A stretch of 64,000 nucleotides of DNA, from contig NZ_CP102770.1 of NCBI RefSeq assembly GCF_038561935.1, forward strand, positions 5,766,001-5,830,000, given 5' to 3'. Both the position numbers and the translations under genes were made by a program. Source of the stretch: Myxococcus stipitatus. GTDB taxonomy: Bacteria > Myxococcota > Myxococcia > Myxococcales > Myxococcaceae. This document shows positions 9,138 through 18,913 of the stretch, piece by piece. Numbering within the stretch: the stretch's first letter is position 1; each line of letters starts with the position of its first letter. The notes beneath the pieces were generated by a model that saw only the letters and a program-made list of their open reading frames with translations, did not search any database and was not told where the DNA came from.

Positions 9138-11933
9138 TTGAGAATCACACACACGTCAGTCCATCTTGGTATCTCGAGAGTCATTGTCACAGCGCTACTG
9201 CTGGCGGGAGGCCTCCTCGGCGGCGAGGCCTCCGCTGCCCATTTCACCGTCTTCGAGAGCGGCCAGGTGCGGCCCCTGGCCCTCTCGCCGGATGGCAAGC
9301 TGCTCTTCGCCGTCAACACCCCTGACAACCGTCTGGAAATCTTTCGCATCGGCAACAGCGGGCTGAGCCATCGAGGCTCCGTGCCCGTGGGCCTGGAGCC
9401 CGTGGCCGTCGCCGCTCGCACGAACGAGGAGGTCTGGGTCGTCAATCACCTGTCGGACAGCGTCAGCGTCGTTCGGGTGAATGACGAGGGCCAGGGGGGC
9501 GTGGTGACGCGGACGCTGCTCGTGGGCGATGAGCCTCGCGACATCGTCTTCGCGGGCCATGGCCGCAGGCGCGCGTTCATCACCGCCGCGCACCGCGGAC
9601 AGAATGCTCCGTTCAATCCCCAGCTCACCACGCCGGGCATCGGCCGCGCGGACGTCTGGGTCTTCGACTCGGACAACCTGGGCAACACGCTCGGCGGCTC
9701 GCCCCTCAACATCCTGACGTTCTTCGCGGACACGCCTCGCGCGCTGGCGGTGACGCCCGACGGCTCCCGCGTCTACGCCGCGGCGTTCCACTCCGGCAAC
9801 CGCACCACTGCGCTCCACGAGAACGCGGTCCCGGATGGCGGCGAGGCCGCGGGCGGCGTTCCCGGCCCCAACACCAACTACGCGGGGGTCCCCGCCCACG
9901 AGACGTCCATCATCCTCAAGCAGGAAGGACAGGAGTGGCTGGACTCGCTGGGCCGCTCGTGGACGTCCAAGGTCCGCTTCACCCTGCCCGACAAGGATGT
10001 CTTCGCCATCAACGCCATGGCGAACCCACCCGCGCCCGTCACGGGCCCCGGCGGCGTCTACTCCGGCGTGGGCACCATCCTCTTCAACATGGCCGTCAAC
10101 CCCGCAAACGGAAAGGTGTACGTCAGCAACACCGATGCCCGGAATGACCTGCGCTTCGAGGGCCCTGGCACCTTCGCCGGCTCCTCCCTGCGAGGCCACC
10201 TGCACGAGAGCCGCATCACCGTGCTGGGCGCCTCCAGCGTCACCCCGCGCCATCTCAACAAGCACATCGACTACTCCGCCTGTTGCGCGCCCACGCCCAA
10301 CGCCGAGAGCGAGAAGAGCCTCGCGCAGCCCACGGGCATGGCGGTGACGTCCGATGGCTCGACGCTGTACGTGGCCGCGTTCGGCTCTTCAAAGCTGGGC
10401 ATCTACTCCACGGCGGCGCTGGAGACGGACACCTTCGTGCCCAGCAGCGCCAACCACATCGAGCTCACCGGCGGAGGTCCCACGGGCCTCGTGCTGGACG
10501 AGTCGCGCCGCCGCATCTACGTGCTGACGCGCTTCGACAACGCCATCTCCGTCGTCAACACCACGACACGCCAGGAGATCGCCCACCTGCGCATGTACAA
10601 CCCGGAGCCTCGCAGCGTGGTGGAGGGCCGTCCGTTCCTCTACGACGCGCGCAACAGCTCCAGCCACGGCGACTCCTCCTGCGGCAGCTGTCACATCTTC
10701 GGCGACTTCGACAGCCTGTCGTGGAACCTGGGCAACCCGGACCTCGACGTGAAGGCCAACCCCAACCCCGTCGTCCCGAACCTGCCCGAGTTCGGCGATG
10801 ACCCCACGTTCGGCCAGGACACGTCCTTCCATCCGATGAAGGGCCCCCTTTCGACGCAGAGCCTGCGCGGCATGGCCAACCACGGCCCCATGCACTGGCG
10901 CGGCGACCGCAACGGGGGCTTCACCGCCCCCAGCGCGCAGCCCAACAGCGGCGCCTTCAACGAGGCGGAGGGCTTCAAGCAGTTCAACCCGGCGTTCATC
11001 GACCTGCTGGGCCGCAGCGCGCAGCTGCCGCCCGAGCAGATGCAGAAGTTCGCCGACTTCATCCTCCAGGTCGCCTACCCGCCCAACCCCATCCGCAACC
11101 TCGACAACGTCCTGACGCCCGCGCAGCAGGCCGGCCGGGACTTCTTCGTGAACACCACGTCGTTCTTCCATGGCGCCTGCGCCGCGTGCCACGTCATCGA
11201 CCCGAACGGGAACCCGGGCGAGGGCCCGTTCAAGGGGTTCTTCGGCTCGGACGGCAGGTCGTCCTTCGACGTGTCGACGTTCTTCCCCCGCGTGCCGCAC
11301 CTGCGCAACGCCTACCAGAAGGTCGGCATGTTCGGCACGCCCGTCGTGTTCGGCAAGCAGCCCATCGACCCCTTCATGGGGGACCAGATTCGCGGCTTCG
11401 GCTTCAACAGCGACGGCTCCATCCCCACCCTGTTCAACTTCGGCAGCGGCTTCGACTTCGACCCCATCCAGAACGCCGTGGGCATTCCCAACACGCCGGA
11501 AGGCCACGCCATCAAGAAGAACATGGAGCAGTTCATGCTCGCCTTCGACACCAACCTGGCCCCCATCGTGGGCCAGCAGGTGACGCTGACGGCGGGCCTC
11601 TCCGCCATCGCCGGGCCGCGCATCAACCTGATGCTGGCGCGCGCCAACGCGGGCGAGTGCGAGCTGGTGGCCAAGGGCCGCTTCGGCCCTCATGAGGCGG
11701 GCTTCCTCTACGCCGGCGGCGGCCAGTTCACCGTCGACCGGGCGAACGTGGGCCCCGTGTCCGACGCGAACCTGCGCGCGGCCGCGACGGCGAACGGTGG
11801 AACGCTGACGTACACGTGTGTGCCTCCTGGCTCGGGCGTTCGCATCGGCATCGACCGGGACCTGGACGGCGCGCTGGACGGCGACGAGCGGCGCGTGGGG
11901 ACCGACCCCGCGGACCCGCTGAGCCACCCGTGA
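9138..11933 (+). CDS. Secreted beta-propeller / di-heme cytochrome c protein
   Basis: A 931-residue exported protein. A signal peptide (SRVIVTALLLAGGLLGGEASA, then AHF) implies periplasmic or outer-membrane location. Residues about 30-490 look like a YVTN-type beta-propeller (LALSPDGKLLFAVNTPDN, LAVTPDGSRVYAAAF, MAVTSDGSTLYVAAFGSSK). Two c-type haem sites follow, CGSCH at residue 515 and CAACH at 681, in a part resembling di-haem cytochrome c peroxidase/MauG proteins. The C-terminus holds a Ca-binding-like DRDLDGALDGDERRVGTDP stretch. TTG at 9138 is chosen because GGAGG lies five bases upstream and the signal peptide then starts properly. It may be an extracellular electron-transfer enzyme or substrate oxidase; the substrate is unknown. 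Confidence 0.82.
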   Translation: MRITHTSVHLGISRVIVTALLLAGGLLGGEASAAHFTVFESGQVRPLALSPDGKLLFAVNTPDNRLEIFRIGNSGLSHRGSVPVGLEPVAVAARTNEEVWVVNHLSDSVSVVRVNDEGQGGVVTRTLLVGDEPRDIVFAGHGRRRAFITAAHRGQNAPFNPQLTTPGIGRADVWVFDSDNLGNTLGGSPLNILTFFADTPRALAVTPDGSRVYAAAFHSGNRTTALHENAVPDGGEAAGGVPGPNTNYAGVPAHETSIILKQEGQEWLDSLGRSWTSKVRFTLPDKDVFAINAMANPPAPVTGPGGVYSGVGTILFNMAVNPANGKVYVSNTDARNDLRFEGPGTFAGSSLRGHLHESRITVLGASSVTPRHLNKHIDYSACCAPTPNAESEKSLAQPTGMAVTSDGSTLYVAAFGSSKLGIYSTAALETDTFVPSSANHIELTGGGPTGLVLDESRRRIYVLTRFDNAISVVNTTTRQEIAHLRMYNPEPRSVVEGRPFLYDARNSSSHGDSSCGSCHIFGDFDSLSWNLGNPDLDVKANPNPVVPNLPEFGDDPTFGQDTSFHPMKGPLSTQSLRGMANHGPMHWRGDRNGGFTAPSAQPNSGAFNEAEGFKQFNPAFIDLLGRSAQLPPEQMQKFADFILQVAYPPNPIRNLDNVLTPAQQAGRDFFVNTTSFFHGACAACHVIDPNGNPGEGPFKGFFGSDGRSSFDVSTFFPRVPHLRNAYQKVGMFGTPVVFGKQPIDPFMGDQIRGFGFNSDGSIPTLFNFGSGFDFDPIQNAVGIPNTPEGHAIKKNMEQFMLAFDTNLAPIVGQQVTLTAGLSAIAGPRINLMLARANAGECELVAKGRFGPHEAGFLYAGGGQFTVDRANVGPVSDANLRAAATANGGTLTYTCVPPGSGVRIGIDRDLDGALDGDERRVGTDPADPLSHP

Positions 11934-11955
11934 GCGGCGTGAGCTGAAAACACCC

Positions 11956-11991
11956 CCGTGGCGCGGACGACCCCGACCGTCCGCGCCACGG
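11956..11991. terminator. Strong GC hairpin after the cytochrome gene
   Basis: A perfect 14-bp stem built on CGTGGCGCGGACG (11957-11969) and CGTCCGCGCCACG (11978-11990), with an 8-nt loop, begins 23 bp after the stop codon. There is no T-run, but its length and position suit a terminator. The rest of the 220-bp gap before the TPR gene shows no other clear element. Confidence 0.65.
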
Positions 11992-12153
11992 ACACCCACG
12001 GGATGTCCCGGCCTCGCGCCCGCCTGCTCCCCGGGTATCCGGACACCCAAATCGCGAGGAAAGTCGGGAAGTTGAGGGACCGGCCGAGCGCGTGTTACGA
12101 CCGCCTGCGGCCATTCTCCCTACCCACGCCCTGGCCCCTGGAGCGGGCCTTCC

Positions 12154-15100
12154 ATGAGCGAGCGCAACGATATTCCGCGGGCCCCCGTCACGGCCGCGCC
12201 TCCGCTTCCCGGAGCGCCCGTGAAGCCCGCCCCCGCCGCCACCGAGGTCCTGACCCAGTCCGTCCAGGCCGCCCCCGCGGCGACCCCTTCGCCCAGCATG
12301 GAGGACGAGGCCCGCGAGCGCATCGCCTCCCTGGAGCGCGAGGCGCGCGCGCTGAGCACCACCGACGGCCAGGCCGCCGCGGTGCTCTTCCACGAGGTAG
12401 GCCTGCTCTGGGAGGAGCCGCTCAAGAATCCGCGCAACGCGGCGGTGGCGTTCCAGAACGCCTACAAGCTGGCGCCCCGCTTCCTCGTCAACATCCGCGC
12501 CGCGCGCCGGCTCTTCGCGGACGTGGGCAACTGGCAGATGGTCATCCAGCTCCTCGACGCGGAGCTGGCCGCCACCGACGACACGCGCCACCAGGCCGCG
12601 CTCCTGTTCGAGAAGGGCATCGTCCTCCAGGAGCGGCTGTCTCGCGACGACGAGTCCTCCGCGTGCCTGCGCCAGTGCCTGGAGCGCCGCCCCACCGACG
12701 TGGTGGTCCTCACGCAGCTGGAGTCCGTCTACGCCGCGCGCAACGACGCCGCCGCGCTGGTGGAGGTCTACCGGCTGCTCGCGGCCGCGGTGCAACAGCC
12801 GTCCCTGCGCGCGCACTACCTCACGTCCGCGGGCCTGCTGCTGGAGGAGCGGCTCAAGCAGCGCGAGCCCGCCGCCGCGCTGCTGCGCGAGGCGTTCGCG
12901 CTGGACCGCACGGACCCGCTGCTGCTCGCCGCGCTCAAGCGCGTGTCGGAGCGCGAGGGGCGGCTCGACGAGCTGCTCGAGGCCCTCACCGCGGAGGCTT
13001 CGCTCCTGGGGCCACAGGCGGCTCCCGCGTACCTGCAGATCGCCAAGGTGCACGAGCGCATCGGCCAGAAGGAGGAGGCGCTCGCCGCGCTCCTGGATGG
13101 CCGCCGCGCCGCGCCCCATGAGCCGCTGGTGCTCAGCGAGCTGGCCGGCATCTACGAGACGCAGGGCCGCTACGAGGAGCTCGCGGACGTGCTGCTCGCG
13201 CGCGTGGGCTCGCTGAACGACGAGAGCGAGCTGGTGGCCACCAACCTGCGGCTGGCCGCGCTGTACGAAGAGGTCCTCAAGCGCGAGGTGGACGCGGCGG
13301 CGCGCTATCAGGCCATCGTCGCGCGCATCCCCGGCCACGCGGCGGCGCTCGCGGGCCTGGGCAAGCTGTACTACCGCATGCAGAACTGGGAGGGGCTGGT
13401 CTCCGTCTTCGACGCGGAGGTCGCCGCCGCCGAGGACGCCAAGCAGAAGGCCGCGCGCATGTACAAGGCGGCGGAGATTCTCGAGGAGCGGCTGGGTCGG
13501 CAGGAGGACGCCATCTCCCGCTACAACGCGTGCCTCCAGCTGCAGCCCGGCTACCTCCCCGCGCAGAAGGCCCTCACCCGCCTCTTCGAGCGCCAGGGCC
13601 GCTTCGCCGAGCTGGTGGCGATGTTCGAGCAGGACCTGCTCCAGACGTCGGACAGGGACCAGCTCATCACCACGCTCAACAAGATGGCGGGCGTGTACGA
13701 GGACCGGCTGGGAGACCTGGACCACGCCATCGAGTGCATGAAGCGCATCCTCGACCTGGCGTCGGACCACCTGCCCACCATCCGCAACCTGGCGCGGCTG
13801 TACGAGCGCGCGGGCCGCTACCGGGAGCTCCTGGAGACGCATGACCTGGAGGCGTCGCTCGCGGGCGACACCAAGCAGGTGCTCTCGCTCCTGCACCGCA
13901 ACGCGGAGATTCTCGACGAGAACCTGAAGGACCGCCCGGGCGCCATCGCCGCGTACGAGCGCGTGCTGGCGCTGTCTCCGTCGTACCTCCCCGCGCTCAA
14001 GGCCCTGGGCCGGCTGTACGCGCAGGACGGGCGCTGGGAGAAGCTGGTGGACATGTACCGGGCGGAGTCGGAGAGCTCGACGTCCACCGAGCAGGCCGCC
14101 GCGCTCATCTACAAGATTGGCGAGCTGTACGAGCAGCGGATGTCCCGCGAGCACGAGGCCATCGCGTCGTACCAGGAGGCGCTGATGCTGGCGCCCAGCT
14201 ACTTCCCGGCGCTGCGCGCGCTGGCCCGCATCTACCGGGCGCAGGGCGCGTGGGAGAACCTGGTGGAGATGCTGCGCGAGGAGGCCGCCAACCGCACGGA
14301 CCCGCTGGAGCGCGCCAACGCGCTGTTCCAGGCCGCGGTCATCTGGGAGGACGCCCTCCAGCGGCCCGAGCTGGCCATCGAGACGTATCAGGAAGTGCTG
14401 CGGCTCACGCCGGGCCACGCCGCCACGCTGCGCGCCCTGGAGCGGCTGTTCCTGGCACAGGACAACGTGAAGGAGCTGGTGGCCATCCTGGACCGGGAGA
14501 CGCAGGTGGGCGGCACGCCCGCGGCCAAGGTGACGGCGTACCTCAAGCTGGCGCGGCTCTACCTGGACCGCTTCCAGGAGCCCTCGCGCGCGGCGCTCTG
14601 CTGCGAGGCCGTGCTGGGACTGGACGCGGGCAACCTCACCGCGCTCACGCTGCTGGAGCGCATCCGCGCGTCGGACCGGCCGCGCCGCGCGGAGCTGCGT
14701 CAGCGCCTGGCCGAGCGCGTGAAGGACCCGCGCCTGGCCACCGCGCTGCGCCTGTCCGCGGCGGTGGACCTGGACAAGGGCCCCGCCGAGGGCACGCTGG
14801 AGGCGTACAAGCGCGCCTTCGAGGCGGACCCGGCGGATGCGCGGCTCGCCTTCGCGCTGGAGCGCTCGCTGCGGCTCGCCGGTGACGTGGCCGGCCTCGC
14901 GCGGCTCTACACGCTGCGGCTCGCGCACGCGCGCGACGCGGACGAGGCGCTGGAGATGCTCCTGCGCACGGCCGAGCTCGCGGAGCTCCGCTTCGGGGAC
15001 CTGGAGCGCGCGGCGGCCCTCTACAAGCAGGCGCTGGAGCTGCAACCGCATTGCATCCCGGCGCTGCAGGGAACGCGGCGCGTGGCCATGCGGCGCGGGG

Positions 15101-17232
15101 ACGCGGCCGAGGCCCGGGCCGCGCTGGAGACCGAGGCCCGGCTCAGCAAGGACCCGCGCGGCGCCATCGAAGCGTTCATCGGCGCGGCGCGGCTCGCCTC
15201 GCTCGTACAGAAAGACACCGACGGCGCGGCGGCGCTCTACAAGCAGGCGCTGGAGCGAGACCCGCTGCACCCGGCCGCGCAGGCGGGGCTGGAGGAGCTG
15301 CTCGCCCAGCGCGGGGGCTCCGCGGACCTGGCGGCGCTGCACGAGCGGCGCGCCGAGGCGAAGCTGGCGCAGAAGGACAGCACCGCGGCGGCCACGGGCT
15401 TCGTGAGCGCGGCGCGGCTCCACCATGCGGCCCTGGGCGACAGGACGCGCGCGGTGGCGCTCCTGGAGAAGGCGCTGATGGCGCAGCCGGGCCATGTCGA
15501 GGCGCTGGAGCTGCGCGGCTCGCTGCTCCTGGAGGCGCAGCAGTACGCGGAGGCCGCGGCCATGCTGAGCCAGCGCGTGCAGCAAGGGGGAGACCCGCGG
15601 ACGCTCGCGGCGTTCCACCTCACGCTGGGGAGCCTGTACCAGACGCACCTGCAGGACCCGACGCGCGCCACGGCGCACCTGATGACCGTGCTCTCCTCGC
15701 AGCCTCGGCACGTCGAGGCGCTGGAGCGACTGGCCACGCTGCATGCGCAGGCCCGCAACTGGACGGGTGCGGTGGACTGCCTGCACAAGCTGCTGCAGCA
15801 GGAGCTTCCTCCGGAGTCGCGGGCGCGGTTCACGCTGGACCTGGCGCGCACCTACGACGAGGGCCTGGGCGACGCGGCCGCGGCCACGCCGCTGTATCGC
15901 CGCGCGATGGAGCTCTCGCCGGGAGACCCGGCGTTGGTGGACCGGCTCGTGACGCTGTACGAGCGGGCCCGCAACCTGCCGGAGCTGGCTCAGATGCTGG
16001 AGGCGCAGGCGCAGTCCTCGGCGTCGGCGGCGGACCCGAAGCGGGCCGCGGCGCTGCGCATGCGCGTCGCGGAGCTGTATGCCGGCCCGCTGTCCGAGCC
16101 CGCCCGCGCCACCGCGCTGTACCGACAGGTCGTGGACAGCGACGGCACGAACCTCACGGCGCGCGCGGCGCTCGCGGGACTGTATGCGCGCGACACCTCG
16201 TCCGTGCCCCTGGCCATCGAGGAGCATCGGCAGATCCTCCGCCAGGACCCGACGCGCGTGGACAGCCTGCATGCGCTGTTCAAGCTGTGGGAGGGGCTGC
16301 GGCAGCTCGACAAGGCGTTCTGCGTGGCCTCGGTGCTCCAGTTCCTGCGCTCGGCGACGGAGGTGGAGCTGGCGTTCTACACGGAGGGGCGCACGCGACT
16401 GGCGCAGGAGGCTCGCGAGGCGCTGACGTCGACGGACGTGGACACCGTGCTGCTGCACCCGGGCGTCCGCGGGCCGCTGCTCGAGGTGCTGCGCGCCATG
16501 GGCGACCAGCTCGAGAAGGTGTATCCCCCGAGCTTCGACATCGTCGGCGTCAACCCCAAGACGGACAAGCTCAAGCCGGACAGCGCCGTGTACAAGGCCA
16601 TCCGCGGCGTCGCGCAGGTGTTCGGCGTGGAGGAGTTCGACGCGTATCAGTCGCGCCGGGGGCTCGCCGTGCTGGAGACCACCGAGCCGATGTCCGTGTG
16701 CATCGGCCAGGACGTGGTGCGCCGCTTCAACGCCCGGGAGCAGAAGTTCCTGCTGGGCCGCGCGGCGATGGGCCTGCTCAACAAGGCGGCGGTGCTGGAG
16801 AAGCTGTCCCAGGGCGAGACGGCGGACCTCTTCGGCAGCGCGGTCCGCATCCACGCGCCGCAGTTCGCCGCGCTCGGTCGACGCAACGACGAGACGGTGA
16901 AGCAGCTGCGCAAGGCCTTCTCACGCAAGGCCATCAAGGCGCTGGAGGGCCCGGCGATGGCGCTGGGGGATGTCCCGAAGCTGGAGCTGTCGCCTTGGCT
17001 GGATGCGCTGGACTACTCGGCGGACCGGGCCGGATTGCTCATCACCGGCGACGTGTCCGTGGGCCTGGGCATGGTGCTGCGCGAGGACCCGAACTACGCG
17101 GGCGCGAAGCTGGACGCGCCCGAGCCCGTCATCCAGGCGGTGCGGGATGGGACGCGGCTGCGCACGCTGCTCGCGTGGTCCTTCACGGATGACTTCTTCC
17201 GGCTGCGTCAGCGGCTGGGTCTGTCGCTGTAG
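12154..17232 (+). CDS. Giant TPR protein with a degenerate M48 peptidase-like C-terminal domain
   Basis: A 1692-residue protein with no signal peptide or obvious membrane span. Residues about 40-1390 are almost entirely tetratricopeptide-type helical repeats; units of 34-38 residues such as AIASYQEALMLAPSYFPALR and AIETYQEVLRLTPGHAATLR recur throughout. The last 300 residues differ. They contain REQKFLLGRAAMGLLN (about 1528-1543) where M48 metallopeptidases have the HExxH helix, and DYSADRAGLLITGD (about 1620-1633) where M48 enzymes have their EADR(A)-type third-ligand motif. The zinc-binding His residues are absent, so this part is probably a pseudopeptidase. ATG at 12154 has GGAGCGG eight bases upstream. 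It is transcribed alone. A scaffold role is inferred from the repeats. Confidence 0.85.
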   Translation: MSERNDIPRAPVTAAPPLPGAPVKPAPAATEVLTQSVQAAPAATPSPSMEDEARERIASLEREARALSTTDGQAAAVLFHEVGLLWEEPLKNPRNAAVAFQNAYKLAPRFLVNIRAARRLFADVGNWQMVIQLLDAELAATDDTRHQAALLFEKGIVLQERLSRDDESSACLRQCLERRPTDVVVLTQLESVYAARNDAAALVEVYRLLAAAVQQPSLRAHYLTSAGLLLEERLKQREPAAALLREAFALDRTDPLLLAALKRVSEREGRLDELLEALTAEASLLGPQAAPAYLQIAKVHERIGQKEEALAALLDGRRAAPHEPLVLSELAGIYETQGRYEELADVLLARVGSLNDESELVATNLRLAALYEEVLKREVDAAARYQAIVARIPGHAAALAGLGKLYYRMQNWEGLVSVFDAEVAAAEDAKQKAARMYKAAEILEERLGRQEDAISRYNACLQLQPGYLPAQKALTRLFERQGRFAELVAMFEQDLLQTSDRDQLITTLNKMAGVYEDRLGDLDHAIECMKRILDLASDHLPTIRNLARLYERAGRYRELLETHDLEASLAGDTKQVLSLLHRNAEILDENLKDRPGAIAAYERVLALSPSYLPALKALGRLYAQDGRWEKLVDMYRAESESSTSTEQAAALIYKIGELYEQRMSREHEAIASYQEALMLAPSYFPALRALARIYRAQGAWENLVEMLREEAANRTDPLERANALFQAAVIWEDALQRPELAIETYQEVLRLTPGHAATLRALERLFLAQDNVKELVAILDRETQVGGTPAAKVTAYLKLARLYLDRFQEPSRAALCCEAVLGLDAGNLTALTLLERIRASDRPRRAELRQRLAERVKDPRLATALRLSAAVDLDKGPAEGTLEAYKRAFEADPADARLAFALERSLRLAGDVAGLARLYTLRLAHARDADEALEMLLRTAELAELRFGDLERAAALYKQALELQPHCIPALQGTRRVAMRRGDAAEARAALETEARLSKDPRGAIEAFIGAARLASLVQKDTDGAAALYKQALERDPLHPAAQAGLEELLAQRGGSADLAALHERRAEAKLAQKDSTAAATGFVSAARLHHAALGDRTRAVALLEKALMAQPGHVEALELRGSLLLEAQQYAEAAAMLSQRVQQGGDPRTLAAFHLTLGSLYQTHLQDPTRATAHLMTVLSSQPRHVEALERLATLHAQARNWTGAVDCLHKLLQQELPPESRARFTLDLARTYDEGLGDAAAATPLYRRAMELSPGDPALVDRLVTLYERARNLPELAQMLEAQAQSSASAADPKRAAALRMRVAELYAGPLSEPARATALYRQVVDSDGTNLTARAALAGLYARDTSSVPLAIEEHRQILRQDPTRVDSLHALFKLWEGLRQLDKAFCVASVLQFLRSATEVELAFYTEGRTRLAQEAREALTSTDVDTVLLHPGVRGPLLEVLRAMGDQLEKVYPPSFDIVGVNPKTDKLKPDSAVYKAIRGVAQVFGVEEFDAYQSRRGLAVLETTEPMSVCIGQDVVRRFNAREQKFLLGRAAMGLLNKAAVLEKLSQGETADLFGSAVRIHAPQFAALGRRNDETVKQLRKAFSRKAIKALEGPAMALGDVPKLELSPWLDALDYSADRAGLLITGDVSVGLGMVLREDPNYAGAKLDAPEPVIQAVRDGTRLRTLLAWSFTDDFFRLRQRLGLSL

Positions 17233-17243
17233 CGTGACGGCTG

Positions 17244-17271
17244 GCGGCGGGAGGCGCTCTACTCCCGCCGC
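17244..17271. terminator. Hairpin between the convergent TPR and CinA-like genes
   Basis: GCGGCGGGAG (17244-17253) pairs perfectly with CTCCCGCCGC (17262-17271) around an 8-nt loop. It begins 12 bp after the TPR stop and overlaps the last codons of the convergent gene, so it can terminate transcription from either side. Confidence 0.65.
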
Positions 17272-17996
17272 AGCACCGCGCCCTCGGGAAGTCCGCCGAC
17301 GATGCGCGCGACAGCCTCCTCCACGGGACCGCGCTCGTCGCACTCGACGGTGATCTTCACGCGGTAGTCCTTGGCGGGGTCGAACTCCGGATACGAGCCG
17401 ATGGCCACGTGCGGCATGCTCAAGGCCACGGCGTCCAGCACGGCGGCGATCTCGCTCTCGCCCAGGCGCAGGAACAGGCTGTTGAGGACGACGGGGGTGC
17501 CGCGAAGCCTCGCGAGCACCGTCTCCAATTGCATCCGGAAGAGCTGGGGCACTCCGGGGAGCAGGAAGATGTCGCCCACGGTCAGGACGGGGAACCACGT
17601 GCCTGCTTGCGGCAGCAGCACGGCGCCCTCGGGTGCATCCGCCAGGCGCATGCCTTCCGCCGTCACCTTGCCCCCCGGGGCGCGGGCCTCGATGAGCGAT
17701 ACCATCTCCGGCAGCCGCACCACGGGCTTGCCCAAGGCCAGCGCCACGGCCCGCACCGTGACGTCATCGTGGGTGGGGCCGATGCCGCCACTGGTGAAGA
17801 CGTAGCGGGCCTTCTGTCGGGCCCGGCTCATCGCGTCGACGATGGCGTCCACGTCATCCAGGATGGTCTCCACCGAGCGGAGGGGGATGCCCACCTCGCG
17901 CAGTCGCTTGATGAGGTGTGGACCATTCTGGTCCTGGACCTTCGCGGTCAGGACCTCATTGCCGATGATGATTGCCGCCGCACCCGTGCGCTCCAT
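17259..17996 (-). CDS. CinA-type molybdopterin-binding (MoCF) domain protein
   Basis: A 245-residue protein of the competence/damage-inducible CinA N-terminal family (MoCF/MogA fold). Diagnostic segments are AAIIIGNEVLTAKVQDQNG, TSGGIGPTHDDVT, and LLPGVPQLFRMQLE. It has only the MoCF half and lacks the C-terminal nicotinamide-nucleotide amidase domain of full-length CinA. Stand-alone members are annotated as molybdopterin-binding proteins and may act in nucleotide-pyrophosphate hydrolysis. The chosen ATG at 17996 matches the family start; a longer reading frame upstream has no support. Confidence 0.88.
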   Translation of the reverse strand: MERTGAAAIIIGNEVLTAKVQDQNGPHLIKRLREVGIPLRSVETILDDVDAIVDAMSRARQKARYVFTSGGIGPTHDDVTVRAVALALGKPVVRLPEMVSLIEARAPGGKVTAEGMRLADAPEGAVLLPQAGTWFPVLTVGDIFLLPGVPQLFRMQLETVLARLRGTPVVLNSLFLRLGESEIAAVLDAVALSMPHVAIGSYPEFDPAKDYRVKITVECDERGPVEEAVARIVGGLPEGAVLRRE

Positions 17997-18201
17997 GGAG
18001 CCGAAGACTCTACCGCATGGGGTGGAGATGCGCCGCGCGAGTCTCGCGCCACACGCCGAGTGTCGGATTTCCATGGCGGCATACCGATTGCCTATGAAGC
18101 GCACCGCGCGCCGGTATGGCCTTCGGCCGGCTGCGTTGTCGTTCCTGGAGTCCTCCATGAAGACGAGCGCCTGTTCCCAATCCATGACCCCGAGACCCTC
18201 C

Positions 18202-18804
18202 ATGTTCCGCCGAACGCTGCCCGTCCTCCCCATGATGCTGTCGTTGTCGCTCACCGCCTGCGGCGATGAGCTGGATCCGGAGCGGGTGCCGCCCCAGTCG
18301 GTCTGGGTGACATCTCGCGTGGGGACCCATTCGGAGCTCAGAACCGTCTCCTACGACCTGCTCCCCGGGGGCTACCTGAGCTTCGTGCGCGAGGGGAGGC
18401 CTTCCCTCGGCGCATGCGCCACCTACGCCCCTCATGGGCGCCTGGGGGTTGATGGGGACTCGACGGCGTGCATGGTCCTGGACCTCGACAGCGCGGTCCT
18501 CGGAACCGGTCCCAAGAAGTTCAAGGTCGCCGGGCAGAGCAGCTACACCGTCGAGGGGTTCTCCACCGCGTTCACCCCAGGGGCGGGACACTCCCCTGAA
18601 ATCAAGGCCGCCTACGCGAGCATCTCCTGCGAAGCCTGGGACCCGGCAGACGCCGTTCAGGACGTGTCTGGCCGAGTCGTGCTGGAGGAGAACAGCGATA
18701 CGCGGCTGAGTGGCTACGTGGTGGCGACAAGCATCGGGAAGACGGTGGGCTGCGCCTTCGGCGACAAGACCGAGGTGAACATCCGCTTCGACATCACCCG
18801 CTGA
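18202..18804 (+). CDS. Putative lipoprotein, first of a tandem paralogous pair
   Basis: A 200-residue lipoprotein. FRRTLPVLPMMLSLSLTAC is a type II signal peptide with Cys in the lipobox. The mature part contains GPKKFKVAG, AFTPGAGHSPEIKAAYASISC and VSGRVVLEENSDTRLSGYVV, each mirrored in the next gene. It has no recognisable domain. ATG at 18202 gives a signal peptide the same length as the paralogue; ATG at 18157, with GGAG six bases upstream, would add 15 residues and cannot be excluded. Four Cys in the mature part (including CATYAP and the late CAFGD) could form disulfides. An outer-membrane or periplasmic role is inferred from the lipobox. Confidence 0.75.
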   Translation: MFRRTLPVLPMMLSLSLTACGDELDPERVPPQSVWVTSRVGTHSELRTVSYDLLPGGYLSFVREGRPSLGACATYAPHGRLGVDGDSTACMVLDLDSAVLGTGPKKFKVAGQSSYTVEGFSTAFTPGAGHSPEIKAAYASISCEAWDPADAVQDVSGRVVLEENSDTRLSGYVVATSIGKTVGCAFGDKTEVNIRFDITR

Positions 18805-18839
18805 CCTTGTTGCATCAGAATTTCATGTCAGAAATCCGT

Positions 18840-18868
18840 GGCGAGCCCTGTGAACATCGGGGCTCGCC
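18840..18868. terminator. Hairpin between the two lipoprotein genes
   Basis: GGCGAGCCC (18840-18848) and GGGCTCGCC (18860-18868) form a perfect nine-pair stem with an 11-nt loop, 36 bp after the first lipoprotein stop. It suggests that the two paralogues are transcribed separately, or that the second is expressed at a lower level by read-through. Confidence 0.5.
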
Positions 18869-18913
18869 CATGGGTCGACAACCAAGGCCCTGGAATTGCA
18901 CAATCCGTGAACC

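Noticed and set aside
11728..16854. A 1708-codon open frame on the minus strand opposite the TPR gene
   Set aside because: It is antisense to a well-supported gene and its protein is a monotone of Arg, Ala, Leu, Gln and Val without domains. GC-rich third positions create such frames throughout the window.
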